From positions 27,908 to 91,907 of the forward strand of contig DJRT01000009.1 in NCBI GenBank assembly GCA_002437905.1: a stretch of 64,000 nt of DNA, read 5' to 3'. The stretch is from Ruminococcaceae bacterium UBA6353 (GTDB lineage Bacteria; Bacillota; Clostridia; Oscillospirales; Acutalibacteraceae). Under the pieces are notes generated by a model. The model had not been told where the DNA came from and did no database searches. It saw only the letters and a list, made by a program, of their open reading frames with translations. The position numbers were made by a program, and so were the translations under genes. Below, piece after piece: positions 1 through 9,537 of this stretch. Each line of letters opens with the position of its first letter. Position 1 is the stretch's first letter.

Positions 1-1406
1 TGGATATTGGTCAGCGGTTTGAGCAGGAAAAAGATGAGCCATATCACAAACAGGGCGATATAATTGCGGAATATCGTCTTGAGGAAGGTGAAATACGGCA
101 CCCCGATGGCCTTTTCTGCGTACATGGGCACCAGGAACAGATTGACCAGTGCCAATACACAGGTGCTGGTTCCGGCGATGGCGTAGACCCCCAGATCCGT
201 AAAGCGGGTGATGATCAGTGTCAGCAGGGTGCTCACGCATCCGGCACAGAACACCATGATCGAGTATACCTTCACCCTGGCGATGGCAACGAACAGTGAG
301 TGAATGCTGTACATATAGGCATTGACGATCACATTGATCAGGACCAGCAGCATCAGAATATTAATCTGCCGCAGATCCGCAGCGGAATACACATTGGCCG
401 GCAGCCACAGGCGGAAGAAATCCGAACCGAATACGATGATGGCGGCAAAGGGCACGGTCAGAAACAGCCCCAGCACCTTGCAGGTGAAGCCGACCTCCTT
501 TACAAGGCCCTCCTTGTCATCCTGCGCAACCAGGCCGGTGAATGAGGCAGAGAAGATATTGGACAAATACCCCAGCAGAGAGCCGACAGCGGTGGGGATC
601 TGCTGAGCAACGGAGATCCGCCCCATGGCCTCCTGGCTGATCATCAGGTTGGCGATCAACAGGTCAAGGCCGTTGAGCAGCAGGTTGCTGACATTGGATA
701 GCAGGATCCACAGTCCGGCCTTGGCAACGGTCAGGATCTTGCGGACGGAAAAGCGCTTCGGGCTGACGGAAAAGCCCGGCAGAAGCTTCCGCTTCAGGCA
801 CAGATAGGAGCATATAACAAAGAGGCTGGAGGCCACTGCCGAAATGCTGACAAAGTAAATGTGCGGCACGCAATAGGAGAACAGAATAATGGTCAGGAAC
901 ATCTTGACCAGGTTTGAGCCGATCTGTACATAGGCGTGCAGGTCCATCCGGTTGACAACGAATGTGCTGGAAATATAGGCCGTGGACACAAACGACACGA
1001 TCAGGTTGAGGAACGACAGGAAGAAGGTGATCTTCACATCCCGTACAAGCTCCGGCGAGACATGGATCAGGTGCTCAATATTGCCGACAATAAACAGGGA
1101 AGCGATCAGCACGACCAGGGACAAAACGGTATTGAACCAAAAAACCGAGGAGAAATAGCGTTTTGCTTCTTCCGTGTTTCCCTTATTGTACTCAACGGAG
1201 ATGAAGCGGCTGGCCATGGAATTGATGGCCACGGTGATGAGACTGGCGTATTGCGTGAAATTGTTTGCCAGCGTGATAAAGCCGTATGCCGCCTCGCCCA
1301 GCTTGTCGACCACATAGGGCGACAACCAGAAATTAATGAAAAACTGGACGACAAACACAATAACGCTGGCAAACAGATTGACCAGCAGCTGCCTGTTTTT
1401 ATTCAT
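1..1406 (-). CDS. Wzx-type polysaccharide flippase (3' end outside window)
   Basis: The minus-strand frame is open from an ATG at 1406 to the window edge, giving about 468 residues with the C-terminus missing. The product is hydrophobic with many membrane segments, starting MNKNRQLLVNLFASVIVFVV, followed by a region reading ASRFISVEYNKGN that is typical of oligosaccharide flippases of the MATE/MOP superfamily. Such proteins flip lipid-linked repeat units across the membrane in Wzy-dependent capsule synthesis. The start lies 2 bp after the stop of the sulfotransferase gene, so it is translationally coupled and is the last visible gene of the rfb-led operon. Family assignment is from recognisable sequence; the substrate is inferred from neighbours only. 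Confidence 0.88.
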   Translation of the reverse strand, partial: MNKNRQLLVNLFASVIVFVVQFFINFWLSPYVVDKLGEAAYGFITLANNFTQYASLITVAINSMASRFISVEYNKGNTEEAKRYFSSVFWFNTVLSLVVLIASLFIVGNIEHLIHVSPELVRDVKITFFLSFLNLIVSFVSTAYISSTFVVNRMDLHAYVQIGSNLVKMFLTIILFSYCVPHIYFVSISAVASSLFVICSYLCLKRKLLPGFSVSPKRFSVRKILTVAKAGLWILLSNVSNLLLNGLDLLIANLMISQEAMGRISVAQQIPTAVGSLLGYLSNIFSASFTGLVAQDDKEGLVKEVGFTCKVLGLFLTVPFAAIIVFGSDFFRLWLPANVYSAADLRQINILMLLVLINVIVNAYMYSIHSLFVAIARVKVYSIMVFCAGCVSTLLTLIITRFTDLGVYAIAGTSTCVLALVNLFLVPMYAEKAIGVPYFTFLKTIFRNYIALFVIWLIFFLLKPLTNI

Positions 1407-1408
1407 GG

Positions 1409-2467
1409 TTAAAGAATGACCTCCTTGGCCTCCAGCTTCTCTGTACTGGTCATCGGAAATTCGTAGATATAGTCCTTCAGCTCCTTGGCGATATACTCCG
1501 CTTCGGCGGCAAATGCCGCATCCCGATTAAAAAGCTGTGTGTTTCTCATGGATTTTTCGGGGATAAACTTCGTTTTGGGTTGTATATGTTGGGCATCCTG
1601 TATATCCAGAAAGGCGAAGATCCGCTTTTTTGTCTCTTCATAGCGGTAAACAAGATCCTCAAAGTGAATGCGCAGGATATTCGGATTATCACAGGGGATC
1701 TCGCATTGCCGCATTTTGCGGTAGTTTACGCAGAATTGCCGGACATCCATCGGGTAGGGGACCGCACTGCCGGCCTTGTCCCAATAGTATTTGTTCAGCA
1801 GAAAGACATCCCGCGGGTCACGCTCCACCACCACGGCCTTGCTGTTGTCGGTAAAGTAGTGCGCCATCCGGTGCAGATTGTGCGGCAGCAAAAACTGATC
1901 CAGGATCAGGTTGCTTTTCCCGATGCCCAGCTCGGCGTAGATCTTATCCAGAAATGTGCGTGCGCTGCCGTAAAAGGTCTCCTCATCCGCATAGGAGATC
2001 TGCATGGGCTTGTAGCGCAGTGCGGGCTTGAATACCTTCCGGTTGCCTGTGAGAATCCGGAGACCGCGGGTCACGGCCTTGTGGATATAGCCCTTCAGGA
2101 AGGGCCACTCCTGATAATACCAATAGGTCTCCGAAAACTGTGCATCGGTAATGGAATGGAGGAATTCCTGATAGTATTCCTCAAATTTGGGGCCGATCCT
2201 CCTCTTGTATTCTCCGACCCAAAAGTGCTTTTTGCAGAACAGGTCGTGCATGCACCGGCTGAAGGAATGCAGGGCCTCATCGCTGCGGATGGCGTTGTTT
2301 CCGCGCAGCAGCTTGTCCTCCAGGTCAAACATGCCGTTCGGGCAGTGCATAAAAACATATTCAAAATTTCCGTTGGTCGAGGTGTAACCCTCCACCTCGC
2401 TCAAAAGATCGGTCACAGCGGAGGAGCCGGAACCCATATAGCCGGCCGGAATGACGATTTTATTCAT
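1409..2467 (-). CDS. Sulfotransferase-family protein of the capsule cluster
   Basis: A 352-residue soluble protein. Near the N-terminus it has a glycine/serine-rich loop (GYMGSGSSAVTDLL, residues about 9-22), which matches the 5'-phosphosulfate-binding loop of PAPS-dependent sulfotransferases. In the middle, VVVERDPRDVFLL matches the 3'-phosphate-binding strand/helix. These enzymes transfer sulfate from PAPS to a hydroxyl of a carbohydrate or other acceptor. Its place between a glycosyltransferase and the flippase suggests that it sulfates the polysaccharide repeat unit. That is inference: the fold also occurs in nucleotide kinases and other P-loop enzymes, and no PAPS-synthesis genes are visible in the window. 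Confidence 0.75.
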   Translation of the reverse strand: MNKIVIPAGYMGSGSSAVTDLLSEVEGYTSTNGNFEYVFMHCPNGMFDLEDKLLRGNNAIRSDEALHSFSRCMHDLFCKKHFWVGEYKRRIGPKFEEYYQEFLHSITDAQFSETYWYYQEWPFLKGYIHKAVTRGLRILTGNRKVFKPALRYKPMQISYADEETFYGSARTFLDKIYAELGIGKSNLILDQFLLPHNLHRMAHYFTDNSKAVVVERDPRDVFLLNKYYWDKAGSAVPYPMDVRQFCVNYRKMRQCEIPCDNPNILRIHFEDLVYRYEETKKRIFAFLDIQDAQHIQPKTKFIPEKSMRNTQLFNRDAAFAAEAEYIAKELKDYIYEFPMTSTEKLEAKEVIL

Positions 2468-2525
2468 AGCAGTACTTTAACGGTAATTGAAGTGTACAAT
2501 TGCCGTTCTCCTCTCTTTTTACCGG

Positions 2526-3452
2526 TTATTTCCCGGCTTGTGCATAATGCTTTTTCATGAAATGCTGTATGGCGGACCGGTAAAAGAACGGGTTGGTACA
2601 CAACCGGATCCCCAGGGTCAGCTGCTTGCTTTGCGCAAAGTGCTGCTTCAGGCTTTGATAGCTCTGCAGCTTTTGCAGATCCCGCGCATATTTTTCGGAG
2701 CGGTACATTTCGGCAATCGCCTGCTCCCCGCATACGCGGGCGTGGGCGTATTCCTTGGCCAAAAGGTTGGCGGTCAGCTGCTGCCTGGCGCTGTTTGAGA
2801 CGGATATGCTGCTTTCCCGTATCCGGTAGCGGAGCAGGCGCTGGTCGATATTGCCGACCCTATGCCCGGACAGGACCGCCCGGAGGACAAAGTCATAGTC
2901 CTCGGCCCCGGCGATATTCCGGTAGCCGCCCAGTGCCGTATAGAGGCTTTTCCGGCACAGCCATGTGGGGTGCAGCAGGCAGCTTCCCCATTTCAGATAG
3001 TGCCGGATGTTTTTCTCCTTTACCGGAAGGTCAAGCGCGCCGATGATTTGCCCCTGCTCGTCGATCTTTGTGATGCAGGCCCCAACCAGGTCCAGCTGGT
3101 GTTCCTGCAGGTAGGCCAGCTGTTTTTCCAGCCTGGTCCCGTCGGATATATCGTCTGCATCCATGCGGGCGATATACTCTCCCCGGGCAAGACCGATCCC
3201 CTTGTTCAGGGAGCCGACCAGCCCCAGGTTTTCCGGGTTGATCACATAGTTTACCCGACTGTCCTGCTGCGCATAGCGGCTGAGCAGGGCGTGCAGGTCT
3301 TCCCTTTGCGGATTGTCGTTAATGAGGATCAGTTCGAGGTTTTCGTGGGTCTGGTGCAGGATCGAATTGACGCTCTCTTCGATAAAGGGTGTTTCCTCAT
3401 TGTAGGTGCTGAGTATGACACTGATTAGCTGCTGCATAGGTGCTATCTCCAA
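2526..3452 (-). CDS. Glycosyltransferase family 2
   Basis: A 308-residue protein with a classical GT-A nucleotide-sugar domain at the N-terminus: LISVILSTYNEE at about residues 9-20, INDNP further on, and the DxD-type motif in YIARMDADDIS near residue 100. GT2 enzymes add a sugar from a nucleotide donor to a lipid-linked acceptor at the cytoplasmic membrane face. The frame starts at 3452; an internal ATG at 3437 (MQQLISV) is also possible. It overlaps the 3' end of the upstream wzy-like gene by about 40-55 bp, supporting co-transcription and coupled translation. Donor and acceptor cannot be told from the sequence. Confidence 0.88.
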   Translation of the reverse strand: MEIAPMQQLISVILSTYNEETPFIEESVNSILHQTHENLELILINDNPQREDLHALLSRYAQQDSRVNYVINPENLGLVGSLNKGIGLARGEYIARMDADDISDGTRLEKQLAYLQEHQLDLVGACITKIDEQGQIIGALDLPVKEKNIRHYLKWGSCLLHPTWLCRKSLYTALGGYRNIAGAEDYDFVLRAVLSGHRVGNIDQRLLRYRIRESSISVSNSARQQLTANLLAKEYAHARVCGEQAIAEMYRSEKYARDLQKLQSYQSLKQHFAQSKQLTLGIRLCTNPFFYRSAIQHFMKKHYAQAGK

Positions 3453-4641
3453 TACTTCTTTTTGCTCTTTTCCATTTCAGCGGTATCTGTATGGCGCACA
3501 GCTGCTGGACGCCTATGACCATCATCGGCAAAAAGCCGTAGCTCAACAGATCATTGTCCGTAAAATTGATAAAGGCAACAACGATCAGCACGGCACAAAC
3601 GAGCGGGGAATCCTTATGCTGCCGGTACAGCGCCCGATAGATCAGCAGCGTCAGCAGCAGCACAAGCACACCGTACCGGACGGTGATGTACAGATATCCG
3701 CTGTCCAGCACAATGCCGTTCCATTCGGAAGAGCCGACTATGACGGTGGCATTGAAATACTCGCCCGATTTCATAAAGTGCAGCAGGTGGATGCCAAACC
3801 GGTCGATGGCGGCCGCGCCGAGCAGGGTGCGGTTTGTCAGGATCCTGTCCATCCAGTACCACGCAGAAAGGGCGATCCCTCTGGATCTGAGCAGGGAGGG
3901 CAGAATGGAAAGCGCCGCTGCGCCCAGCATAGCGTAGCGGGCGGTGATGCTGACGGCTCTTCCGCACAGGCTGTGTGCCGGCTGCTTTCTGAAGAAGAGC
4001 ACATACAGGATCAGAAGAAGTATGCCCAGAAAAGCGTTCCGGCTGCCGCATAGCCAATAGACGGCAAGATCCAAAGCCCCGAAAAGGAGCATATACCGCC
4101 TTTTGATCCCGGCCCGGTAAATGACCAGCAGGTACACGAGGATATAGAACAGACACAGGGGCAGGATATTGCTGTGGACAAAGCCAAATGAGTGGCGGGA
4201 AAAGTCGTCAAAATCCGTCCGGCGGCTCAGGGTATCCGGAAGAACGCCGAGGGCAAACAGCGCCAGAACGACCAGAGTAAAGAGCACCAGGCATTGCAGC
4301 GAGATGCGGTAGATCCTTTCCCGGTCGATATGGCGGGATATGGTGCCCATCAGCAGCACAATGATCCAGAAGAAGTCGCCGGAGGCGAGAAATACCGCTC
4401 CGCCGACAGCCAGAACGAGCAGGAGCCGATAGACCGCCTTTTCTTTCCATTTAAGCACAAAGGCCTGCACCAGCAAACAGCCGATAATGCCGATCTTCAA
4501 GGCCTTGGCAAGCAGTGCGGTATCCAGATACACGGTTGCCACATCCTCGATGAACAGGGCAAAAAAGAACAGAACATAGTAGAAATAAAACAGGATCTCA
4601 CTCTTTTTTATTTGCTGGTGCAGCGCGGAACAGACATTCAT
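3397..4641 (-). CDS. Wzy-like O-antigen/capsule polymerase
   Basis: A 414-residue polytopic membrane protein with roughly ten hydrophobic segments and a large extracytoplasmic loop in the second half (around residues 255-320). The core reads like O-antigen ligase/polymerase proteins: a string of short helices, conserved SGDFFWIIVLL, HSNILPLCLFYILVYLL, and CGSRNAFLGILLL. Wzy proteins link flipped repeat units into long chains on the outer face of the membrane. Sequence conservation in this family is low, so the call rests on topology plus position between two GT2 genes and upstream of a Wzx flippase. Start is ATG 4641, directly after the stop of the preceding GT2 gene. Confidence 0.82.
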   Translation of the reverse strand: MNVCSALHQQIKKSEILFYFYYVLFFFALFIEDVATVYLDTALLAKALKIGIIGCLLVQAFVLKWKEKAVYRLLLVLAVGGAVFLASGDFFWIIVLLMGTISRHIDRERIYRISLQCLVLFTLVVLALFALGVLPDTLSRRTDFDDFSRHSFGFVHSNILPLCLFYILVYLLVIYRAGIKRRYMLLFGALDLAVYWLCGSRNAFLGILLLILYVLFFRKQPAHSLCGRAVSITARYAMLGAAALSILPSLLRSRGIALSAWYWMDRILTNRTLLGAAAIDRFGIHLLHFMKSGEYFNATVIVGSSEWNGIVLDSGYLYITVRYGVLVLLLTLLIYRALYRQHKDSPLVCAVLIVVAFINFTDNDLLSYGFLPMMVIGVQQLCAIQIPLKWKRAKRSIGDSTYAAANQCHTQHLQ

Positions 4642-5637
4642 TTATTTCCACCTTTCAACCTTCCTGTGCAGCGCGACAAACGCCTTTCGCGGTATGTGCA
4701 GGCGGTACAGCAGCAGCGCAGCATACAGCTTGCGCCGGATATTCCGGTCCCGGAGCACTGCGGAGCAGTGCTGATCCAAAAACGCTCTGCAGTAATCGAC
4801 CGCCTCGTTGAATGCCGGGTCGCACGGTGCCGTCAGGTAGATGCGGAAGCAGTTGGAGCACTGATAGGCCATTACGGCCTGCATAACCGCGGGAGAGCCG
4901 TGCTCAAAATACCGGATGATCCTCTTGCCGATCTCCAGTATGTCCAGATCTCTGGCGGTGAATTTTTTCGTGGTGATGCTGTTTTTCCGGTGCCGGTATC
5001 CGTAGAACCGGGCGTTGCTGTAAACAACTGCCGCCGATCCGGCGATAGCCTGATACAGGAATTCGTTGTCCTCAAACAGTATCCCGGACATAAACCGCAG
5101 ATCCTCAAATACATCCCTCCGGTACAGCTTGCCGCAGGCGGAGGTGGATATCTCCTTTTGGTACAGGAAGCTGCACAGAGCCTCCTCGGTGTTAAAAACG
5201 CGTGTTACCGTGCTGGCGCTGTAGGCGACCGGTTCCCCGTCCGTGAAGTGTGCAATCTCGCAGCAGGCTATCCGGGCATTGCCGGCGTGCAGAAGCTCAT
5301 ACAGATGCCGGATCATGGAGCTTTCGATCATATCATCGCTGTCCACGAACAGGAGGTATTCTCCCCCGGCGTGGTCTATGCCCATATTGCGGGTATCTGA
5401 CAGGCCGCTGTTGTCCTTTTTGTAGTAGCGGATCCGTGGGTCCTCGTTCAGCAGCCTTTGGCAGACGGCCTCGCTGTCATCGGTGGAGCCGTCATTGACC
5501 AGGAGGATCTCAAGGTTCTCATAGGTCTGCTGCCGTATGCTGCTGACACACGCCTCCAGGTAACCCATCACATTGTATACAGGCACGATGACGGAAATCA
5601 ACGGTGCGGCAACGGCGCTCTCACTGTGGTTTTTCAT
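4642..5637 (-). CDS. Glycosyltransferase family 2
   Basis: A GT2 protein of 331 residues when started at MKNHSESAVAAPLISVIVP. The open frame extends upstream to 5748, but those 37 residues are arginine-rich and lie inside the neighbouring gene, so the internal ATG at 5637 is preferred. Motifs: SVIVPVYN at the start, NDGSTDDS, and the metal-binding DxD in LFVDSDDMI near residue 105. It overlaps the upstream rhamnosyltransferase gene by 17 bp (5621-5637), consistent with translational coupling. It very likely adds one sugar to the repeat unit made by this operon; linkage and donor are unknown. Confidence 0.88.
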   Translation of the reverse strand: MKNHSESAVAAPLISVIVPVYNVMGYLEACVSSIRQQTYENLEILLVNDGSTDDSEAVCQRLLNEDPRIRYYKKDNSGLSDTRNMGIDHAGGEYLLFVDSDDMIESSMIRHLYELLHAGNARIACCEIAHFTDGEPVAYSASTVTRVFNTEEALCSFLYQKEISTSACGKLYRRDVFEDLRFMSGILFEDNEFLYQAIAGSAAVVYSNARFYGYRHRKNSITTKKFTARDLDILEIGKRIIRYFEHGSPAVMQAVMAYQCSNCFRIYLTAPCDPAFNEAVDYCRAFLDQHCSAVLRDRNIRRKLYAALLLYRLHIPRKAFVALHRKVERWK

Positions 5638-6787
5638 CCGTAAACACTCCCATATAGTCTCCGCAGATCTTTTCCCAGGTGTAGGCCTCGGCAACCCGGT
5701 TCCTCGCCTTTTGCCCCATCTGCAGGATGTCCTCCTCTGACATGGCATCGGCCCTGTCGATCAGCCCGGCCAGCTCGCCGTTTTCGCGTCCCCAGTACAG
5801 GGCGCTGTCTTCGGCCACCTCACGGTTAAAGCCGACATCCACCAGCAGGTTCAGGTCCGTGCTGCCCAGCGCTTCGATCAGGGAGGGGTTCGTGCCGCCG
5901 ACCGTATGCCCATGGAAGTAGGCGTACGCATTTTCCCGGATCTTTTTCAGCAGCTCCTGATCGTATACGGTGCCGACGAATTTGATGCGCTTATCCTGCT
6001 TGAAGTGGAGGCGTTCCTCCAGCACATTCAAAAACTTGTCATTCACATTGGTGATCAGGGCAAAATCCCGCTCAGAGTGGGACTGCATGAATTCCCGGAT
6101 CATGATCTCGAAGGAATTTTCCGGCACAAAGCGGCCGACAACCAGGTAGTAGCTCTTGGGGGACAGCCCTTTTTCGGCGTACCAGGCAGCCAGCTTCTCG
6201 TCGTCGTCCGCCAGCTGGCTGCGGCGGGTCTCCGCCCCGTAGGCGATATAGGTGGTCTTCGGCTGATAGGCCGCATAGGTGGTCCGGATGTATTTTTCGA
6301 TGTTGACGCTGTCGCAGATCAGCAGGTCCGCGTGCTTGGTCATCATTTTCTCCGAGACCTTCCAATAGCGGCGCACCGGTGCCGGCCATTTGGCCCGCAG
6401 CCACTCGTGCCCGTCGGGATTGACATATACCACGCCGCCAAGCTTATGAATGCGGCGCTGATAATGGGCGGCAAAGGGGCCGATGCGGCAGGCCAGGATG
6501 TAGACGATGGGATGCTCGATGTGGTGCTGTTCGATGTAGGCGCAGCACTGGTGCAGGGCGGCCACATCGTACCAGATGGCCTGTGCGGGGCCGATATTCG
6601 GCACCTTCACATGAAAGCAGCGGGCGTTGTGGTACTCGGTTTCAAAATTTTTCTGGTCCTTGCAGGCCACATGATATTTCAGCCGGTCATCCTGTGCGTG
6701 GTATTCCGTCAGCTTGTCCACAAAGGTCTCGTAGCCGCCGTAGGCGCCGGGAATTCCCTTGGAGCCGACAATGAAAACATGTTGCAT
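5621..6787 (-). CDS. Rhamnosyltransferase-like glycosyltransferase (WchF/Cps2T type)
   Basis: A 388-residue GT-B fold enzyme. The N-terminus MQHVFIVGSKGIPGAYGGYE is the signature of the DUF1972/GT4-type enzymes such as pneumococcal WchF (Cps2T), a beta-1,4-rhamnosyltransferase acting on the first lipid-linked sugar. The C-terminal half has the donor-binding segment GRFVPENSFEIMIREF and the later GGTNPSLIEALGS loop. It sits immediately downstream of the four dTDP-rhamnose genes, which would supply its donor. Family assignment is confident. The rhamnose specificity is inferred from similarity remembered for this family and from context. Confidence 0.85.
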   Translation of the reverse strand: MQHVFIVGSKGIPGAYGGYETFVDKLTEYHAQDDRLKYHVACKDQKNFETEYHNARCFHVKVPNIGPAQAIWYDVAALHQCCAYIEQHHIEHPIVYILACRIGPFAAHYQRRIHKLGGVVYVNPDGHEWLRAKWPAPVRRYWKVSEKMMTKHADLLICDSVNIEKYIRTTYAAYQPKTTYIAYGAETRRSQLADDDEKLAAWYAEKGLSPKSYYLVVGRFVPENSFEIMIREFMQSHSERDFALITNVNDKFLNVLEERLHFKQDKRIKFVGTVYDQELLKKIRENAYAYFHGHTVGGTNPSLIEALGSTDLNLLVDVGFNREVAEDSALYWGRENGELAGLIDRADAMSEEDILQMGQKARNRVAEAYTWEKICGDYMGVFTDEKPQ

Positions 6788-6815
6788 GGGTATGCTTCCC
6801 CTTTCCTGTATGCGG

Positions 6816-7418
6816 TCAGAACCGGAAGGTATCCTTCAGGCCGACCCATTTCTGATCCTTTTCGCTGAGATTGAGCGGCGTGCCGTCTGCCAGGGTGTAG
6901 CCCTCGCCGCTGGCGCTGCCGCGGTATTCACCGGTCAGCTGCGGCCAGGTGATGCCGATGGCCGGGTCGTTCCAGGCCAGGCCGCCCTCATCGCCGGGGT
7001 GGTAGAAGTCTGTGACCTTATAGCAGAATTCCGCCTCGTCGCTGAGTACGAGGAAGCCGTGGGCAAAGCCCTCAGAAATGTAGAACTGTTTCTTGTTTTC
7101 GGCTGTCAGCTCCACACCGAACCACTGGCCGTAGGTGGCGCTGCCGGCGCGCAGGTCAACGGCCACATCAAACACGCTGCCGCGCACTACCCGCACCAGC
7201 TTGCCCTGCGGGTATTGCTTCTGGAAGTGCAGGCCGCGCAGTACGCCCTTGGTGGACATGCTCTGGTTATCCTGCACAAACACCATATCCAGCCCGGCCT
7301 CATGCATGTCGTTCTGGTTGTAGGTCTCCATAAAGTAGCCGCGGCTGTCGCCGTGGACGGTTGGCTCAATGACATACAGCCCCTCGATCGGGGCTTTGGT
7401 TACCTTGATCTGTCCCAT
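6816..7418 (-). CDS. rfbC: dTDP-4-dehydrorhamnose 3,5-epimerase
   Basis: Third step of dTDP-L-rhamnose synthesis: epimerises dTDP-4-keto-6-deoxyglucose at C3 and C5. The 200-residue product has the RmlC cupin features: DSRGYFMETYN near residue 25, VQDNQSMSTKGVLRGLHFQ (catalytic His in LRGLHF) around 48-65, GSVFDVAVDLR, and the EGFAHGFLVLSD stretch. Length is normal for the family. It follows rfbD by 26 bp in the same operon. The product is cytoplasmic and feeds the rhamnosyltransferase encoded next. Confidence 0.96.
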   Translation of the reverse strand: MGQIKVTKAPIEGLYVIEPTVHGDSRGYFMETYNQNDMHEAGLDMVFVQDNQSMSTKGVLRGLHFQKQYPQGKLVRVVRGSVFDVAVDLRAGSATYGQWFGVELTAENKKQFYISEGFAHGFLVLSDEAEFCYKVTDFYHPGDEGGLAWNDPAIGITWPQLTGEYRGSASGEGYTLADGTPLNLSEKDQKWVGLKDTFRF

Positions 7419-7444
7419 GCAGTTGTATCCTCTTTTCCCTTGTT

Positions 7445-8374
7445 TCAGTGTTTTTCGGCAGCCCGCAGCTCCTGCAGATAGCGGGCCAGTGCATCCTGCC
7501 AGCCGGGCAGGGGGGTGAAGCCCTTTTCGACCAGCTTGTGCTTGTCCAGCCGGCTGTTGAACGGGCGGGCAGCCTTGGAAAGACCGTATTCGGCGGTGGT
7601 GACCGGGATCACCTGCACGCCGTCCATGCCGGCCTGCCGGAAGATCTCGGCGGCAAACTGTGCCCAGGAGATGTAGCCGCCCTCGTTGGTGGCGTGGTAG
7701 CAGCCATATTGCTCACTGAGGATCATGTCCACCAGCAGGCGCGCCAGATCCAGCGTATAGGTGGGGGTGCCGATCTGGTCATCCACCACCCGCAGGGTAT
7801 CGTGGGTCTCCCCCAGGCGCAGCATGGTCTTAATAAAATTTTTGCCGTTGATGCCGAATACCCAGGCAATGCGCACGATGAAGAATTTATCCACCAGTGC
7901 GCGCACAGCCAGCTCACCGTCCAGCTTGGTGCGGCCGTAAACATTCAGCGGGGCGTAGTCGGTGCAATCCGGCTGCCACGGTGTCTCTCCCTGGCCATTG
8001 AATACATAGTCGGTGCTGATATACAGCAGCTTGCAGCCGGCAGTGCGGCAGGCGGCCGCAATATACCGTGTACCGCGGGCGTTGATGGCCTCTACCTTGG
8101 CGATGTTCTCCGGCTCCTCGGCAGCGTCCACGGCCGTCCAGGCGGCGCAGTGGATCACGGCATCCGGCCGCACGCGGGCGATGGTGTCTGCCACGGCGGC
8201 CTCATCGGTGATGTCCAGCGGAACATACGGCATTGCTGTTACAGGGCTGCCGTCTGCCGCGCCGCTGTATGCGGGGGCGATGTCGGAGCCGATACCTTCC
8301 AGCCCGCGCCGGTGCAGCTCGTTCATAACATCGTGCCCCAATTGACCGGCCACGCCGGTAACAAATACTTTCAT
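7445..8374 (-). CDS. rfbD: dTDP-4-dehydrorhamnose reductase
   Basis: Last step of dTDP-L-rhamnose synthesis: NAD(P)H reduction of dTDP-4-keto-rhamnose. The 309-residue protein starts MKVFVTGVAGQLGHDVMNEL, a Rossmann GxxGxxG nucleotide-binding motif. It continues with DITDEAAV, HCAAWTAVDAAE, STDYVFNG and the short-chain dehydrogenase YxxxK pair in NVYGRTKLDGE, all typical RmlD features. ATG at 8374; the gene lies between rfbB and rfbC with short gaps. Length and motifs match an intact enzyme. Confidence 0.96.
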   Translation of the reverse strand: MKVFVTGVAGQLGHDVMNELHRRGLEGIGSDIAPAYSGAADGSPVTAMPYVPLDITDEAAVADTIARVRPDAVIHCAAWTAVDAAEEPENIAKVEAINARGTRYIAAACRTAGCKLLYISTDYVFNGQGETPWQPDCTDYAPLNVYGRTKLDGELAVRALVDKFFIVRIAWVFGINGKNFIKTMLRLGETHDTLRVVDDQIGTPTYTLDLARLLVDMILSEQYGCYHATNEGGYISWAQFAAEIFRQAGMDGVQVIPVTTAEYGLSKAARPFNSRLDKHKLVEKGFTPLPGWQDALARYLQELRAAEKH

Positions 8375-8410
8375 GTGTTTGCGCTCCTCACTTGTGCAGC
8401 GTGTAACGGC

Positions 8411-9430
8411 TCAGCGGTTGCCGTACATTTTCTCATAGTAGTTCTGGTATTCGCCGGAGATGATGGTCTCCCACCACTCCCGGTTGTCCAGATACCATTG
8501 GATGGTCTTCTTGATGCCGTCGGCAAACTTGGTCTCCGGCAGCCAGCCCAGCTCATTGTGGATCTTGGTGGGGTCAATGGCGTAGCGCATATCGTGTCCC
8601 TTGCGGTCGGTCACATGGGTGATGAGGCTTTCCGGTTTGCCCAGCTCCTTGCAGATCAGCCGGACAATATCAATGTTGCGCATCTCATTGTGGCCGCCGA
8701 TGTTGTACACCTCGCCCACGCGCCCCTTGTGGATGATCAGATCAATGGCCTTGCAGTGATCCTCCACATACAGCCAGTCACGCACATTCAGTCCCTCGCC
8801 ATATACCGGCAGCGGCTTATCATTCAGCGCATTGGCGATCATCAGCGGGATCAGCTTTTCCGGGAAGTGGTAGGGGCCGTAGTTGTTGGAGCAGCGGCTG
8901 ATGGTGACCGGCAGCCCGTAGGTGCGGTGGTAGGCCAGCACCAGCAGGTCAGCGCCTGCCTTGGAGCTGCTGTACGGGGAGCTGGTGTGGATGGGGGTCT
9001 CCTCAGTGAAAAAGAGATCGGGGCGATCCAGCGGCAGGTCGCCGTACACCTCATCGGTGGAGACCTGATGGTAGCGGGTGATGCCGTACTTGCGGCAGGC
9101 ATCCATCAGCGTGGCGGTGCCGAGAATATTGGTCTGCAGGAAAATGCCCGGATCCTCGATCGAGCGGTCCACATGGCTCTCGGCGGCAAAGTTGACCACC
9201 ACATCCGGGTGCTCCTCTTCAAAAAGCTTGTTTACCGCCTCGCGGTCGCAGATATCTGCCTTGACAAAGCGGAAGTGCGGATCGTCCATGACCGGCGCCA
9301 GCGTGGAAAGGTTGCCGGCATAGGTCAGCTTGTCCAGGCAGATTATGCGGTCATCGGGATGCTCCCTGAGCATATGGAAGATGAAATTGCTGCCGATAAA
9401 GCCGGCGCCGCCGGTGACAATGATCGTCAT
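8411..9430 (-). CDS. rfbB: dTDP-glucose 4,6-dehydratase
   Basis: Second step of dTDP-L-rhamnose synthesis: converts dTDP-glucose to dTDP-4-keto-6-deoxyglucose with bound NAD+. The protein is 339 residues from the chosen ATG at 9430 (MTIIVTGGAGFIGSNF). The frame continues to 9505, but a GGAG ribosome site lies just upstream of the 9430 ATG and the glycine-rich NAD motif should be at the very start. Motifs seen: GGAGFIGSNF, DKLTYAGN, NFAAESHVDRS, STDEVYGDL (catalytic Asp-Glu) and PYSSSKAGAD (YxxxK variant with Tyr-x-x-x-Lys). Intact. Confidence 0.96.
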   Translation of the reverse strand: MTIIVTGGAGFIGSNFIFHMLREHPDDRIICLDKLTYAGNLSTLAPVMDDPHFRFVKADICDREAVNKLFEEEHPDVVVNFAAESHVDRSIEDPGIFLQTNILGTATLMDACRKYGITRYHQVSTDEVYGDLPLDRPDLFFTEETPIHTSSPYSSSKAGADLLVLAYHRTYGLPVTISRCSNNYGPYHFPEKLIPLMIANALNDKPLPVYGEGLNVRDWLYVEDHCKAIDLIIHKGRVGEVYNIGGHNEMRNIDIVRLICKELGKPESLITHVTDRKGHDMRYAIDPTKIHNELGWLPETKFADGIKKTIQWYLDNREWWETIISGEYQNYYEKMYGNR

Positions 9431-9537
9431 AATGGTAGTCTCCTTACACATTTCATTGATGTCTGCGGATAAAAACAGTACAACAAACCGCACGGCGGGG
9501 TGCATGCCGGGCGCCCCGCCGCTGCGGTTTGTTGCCT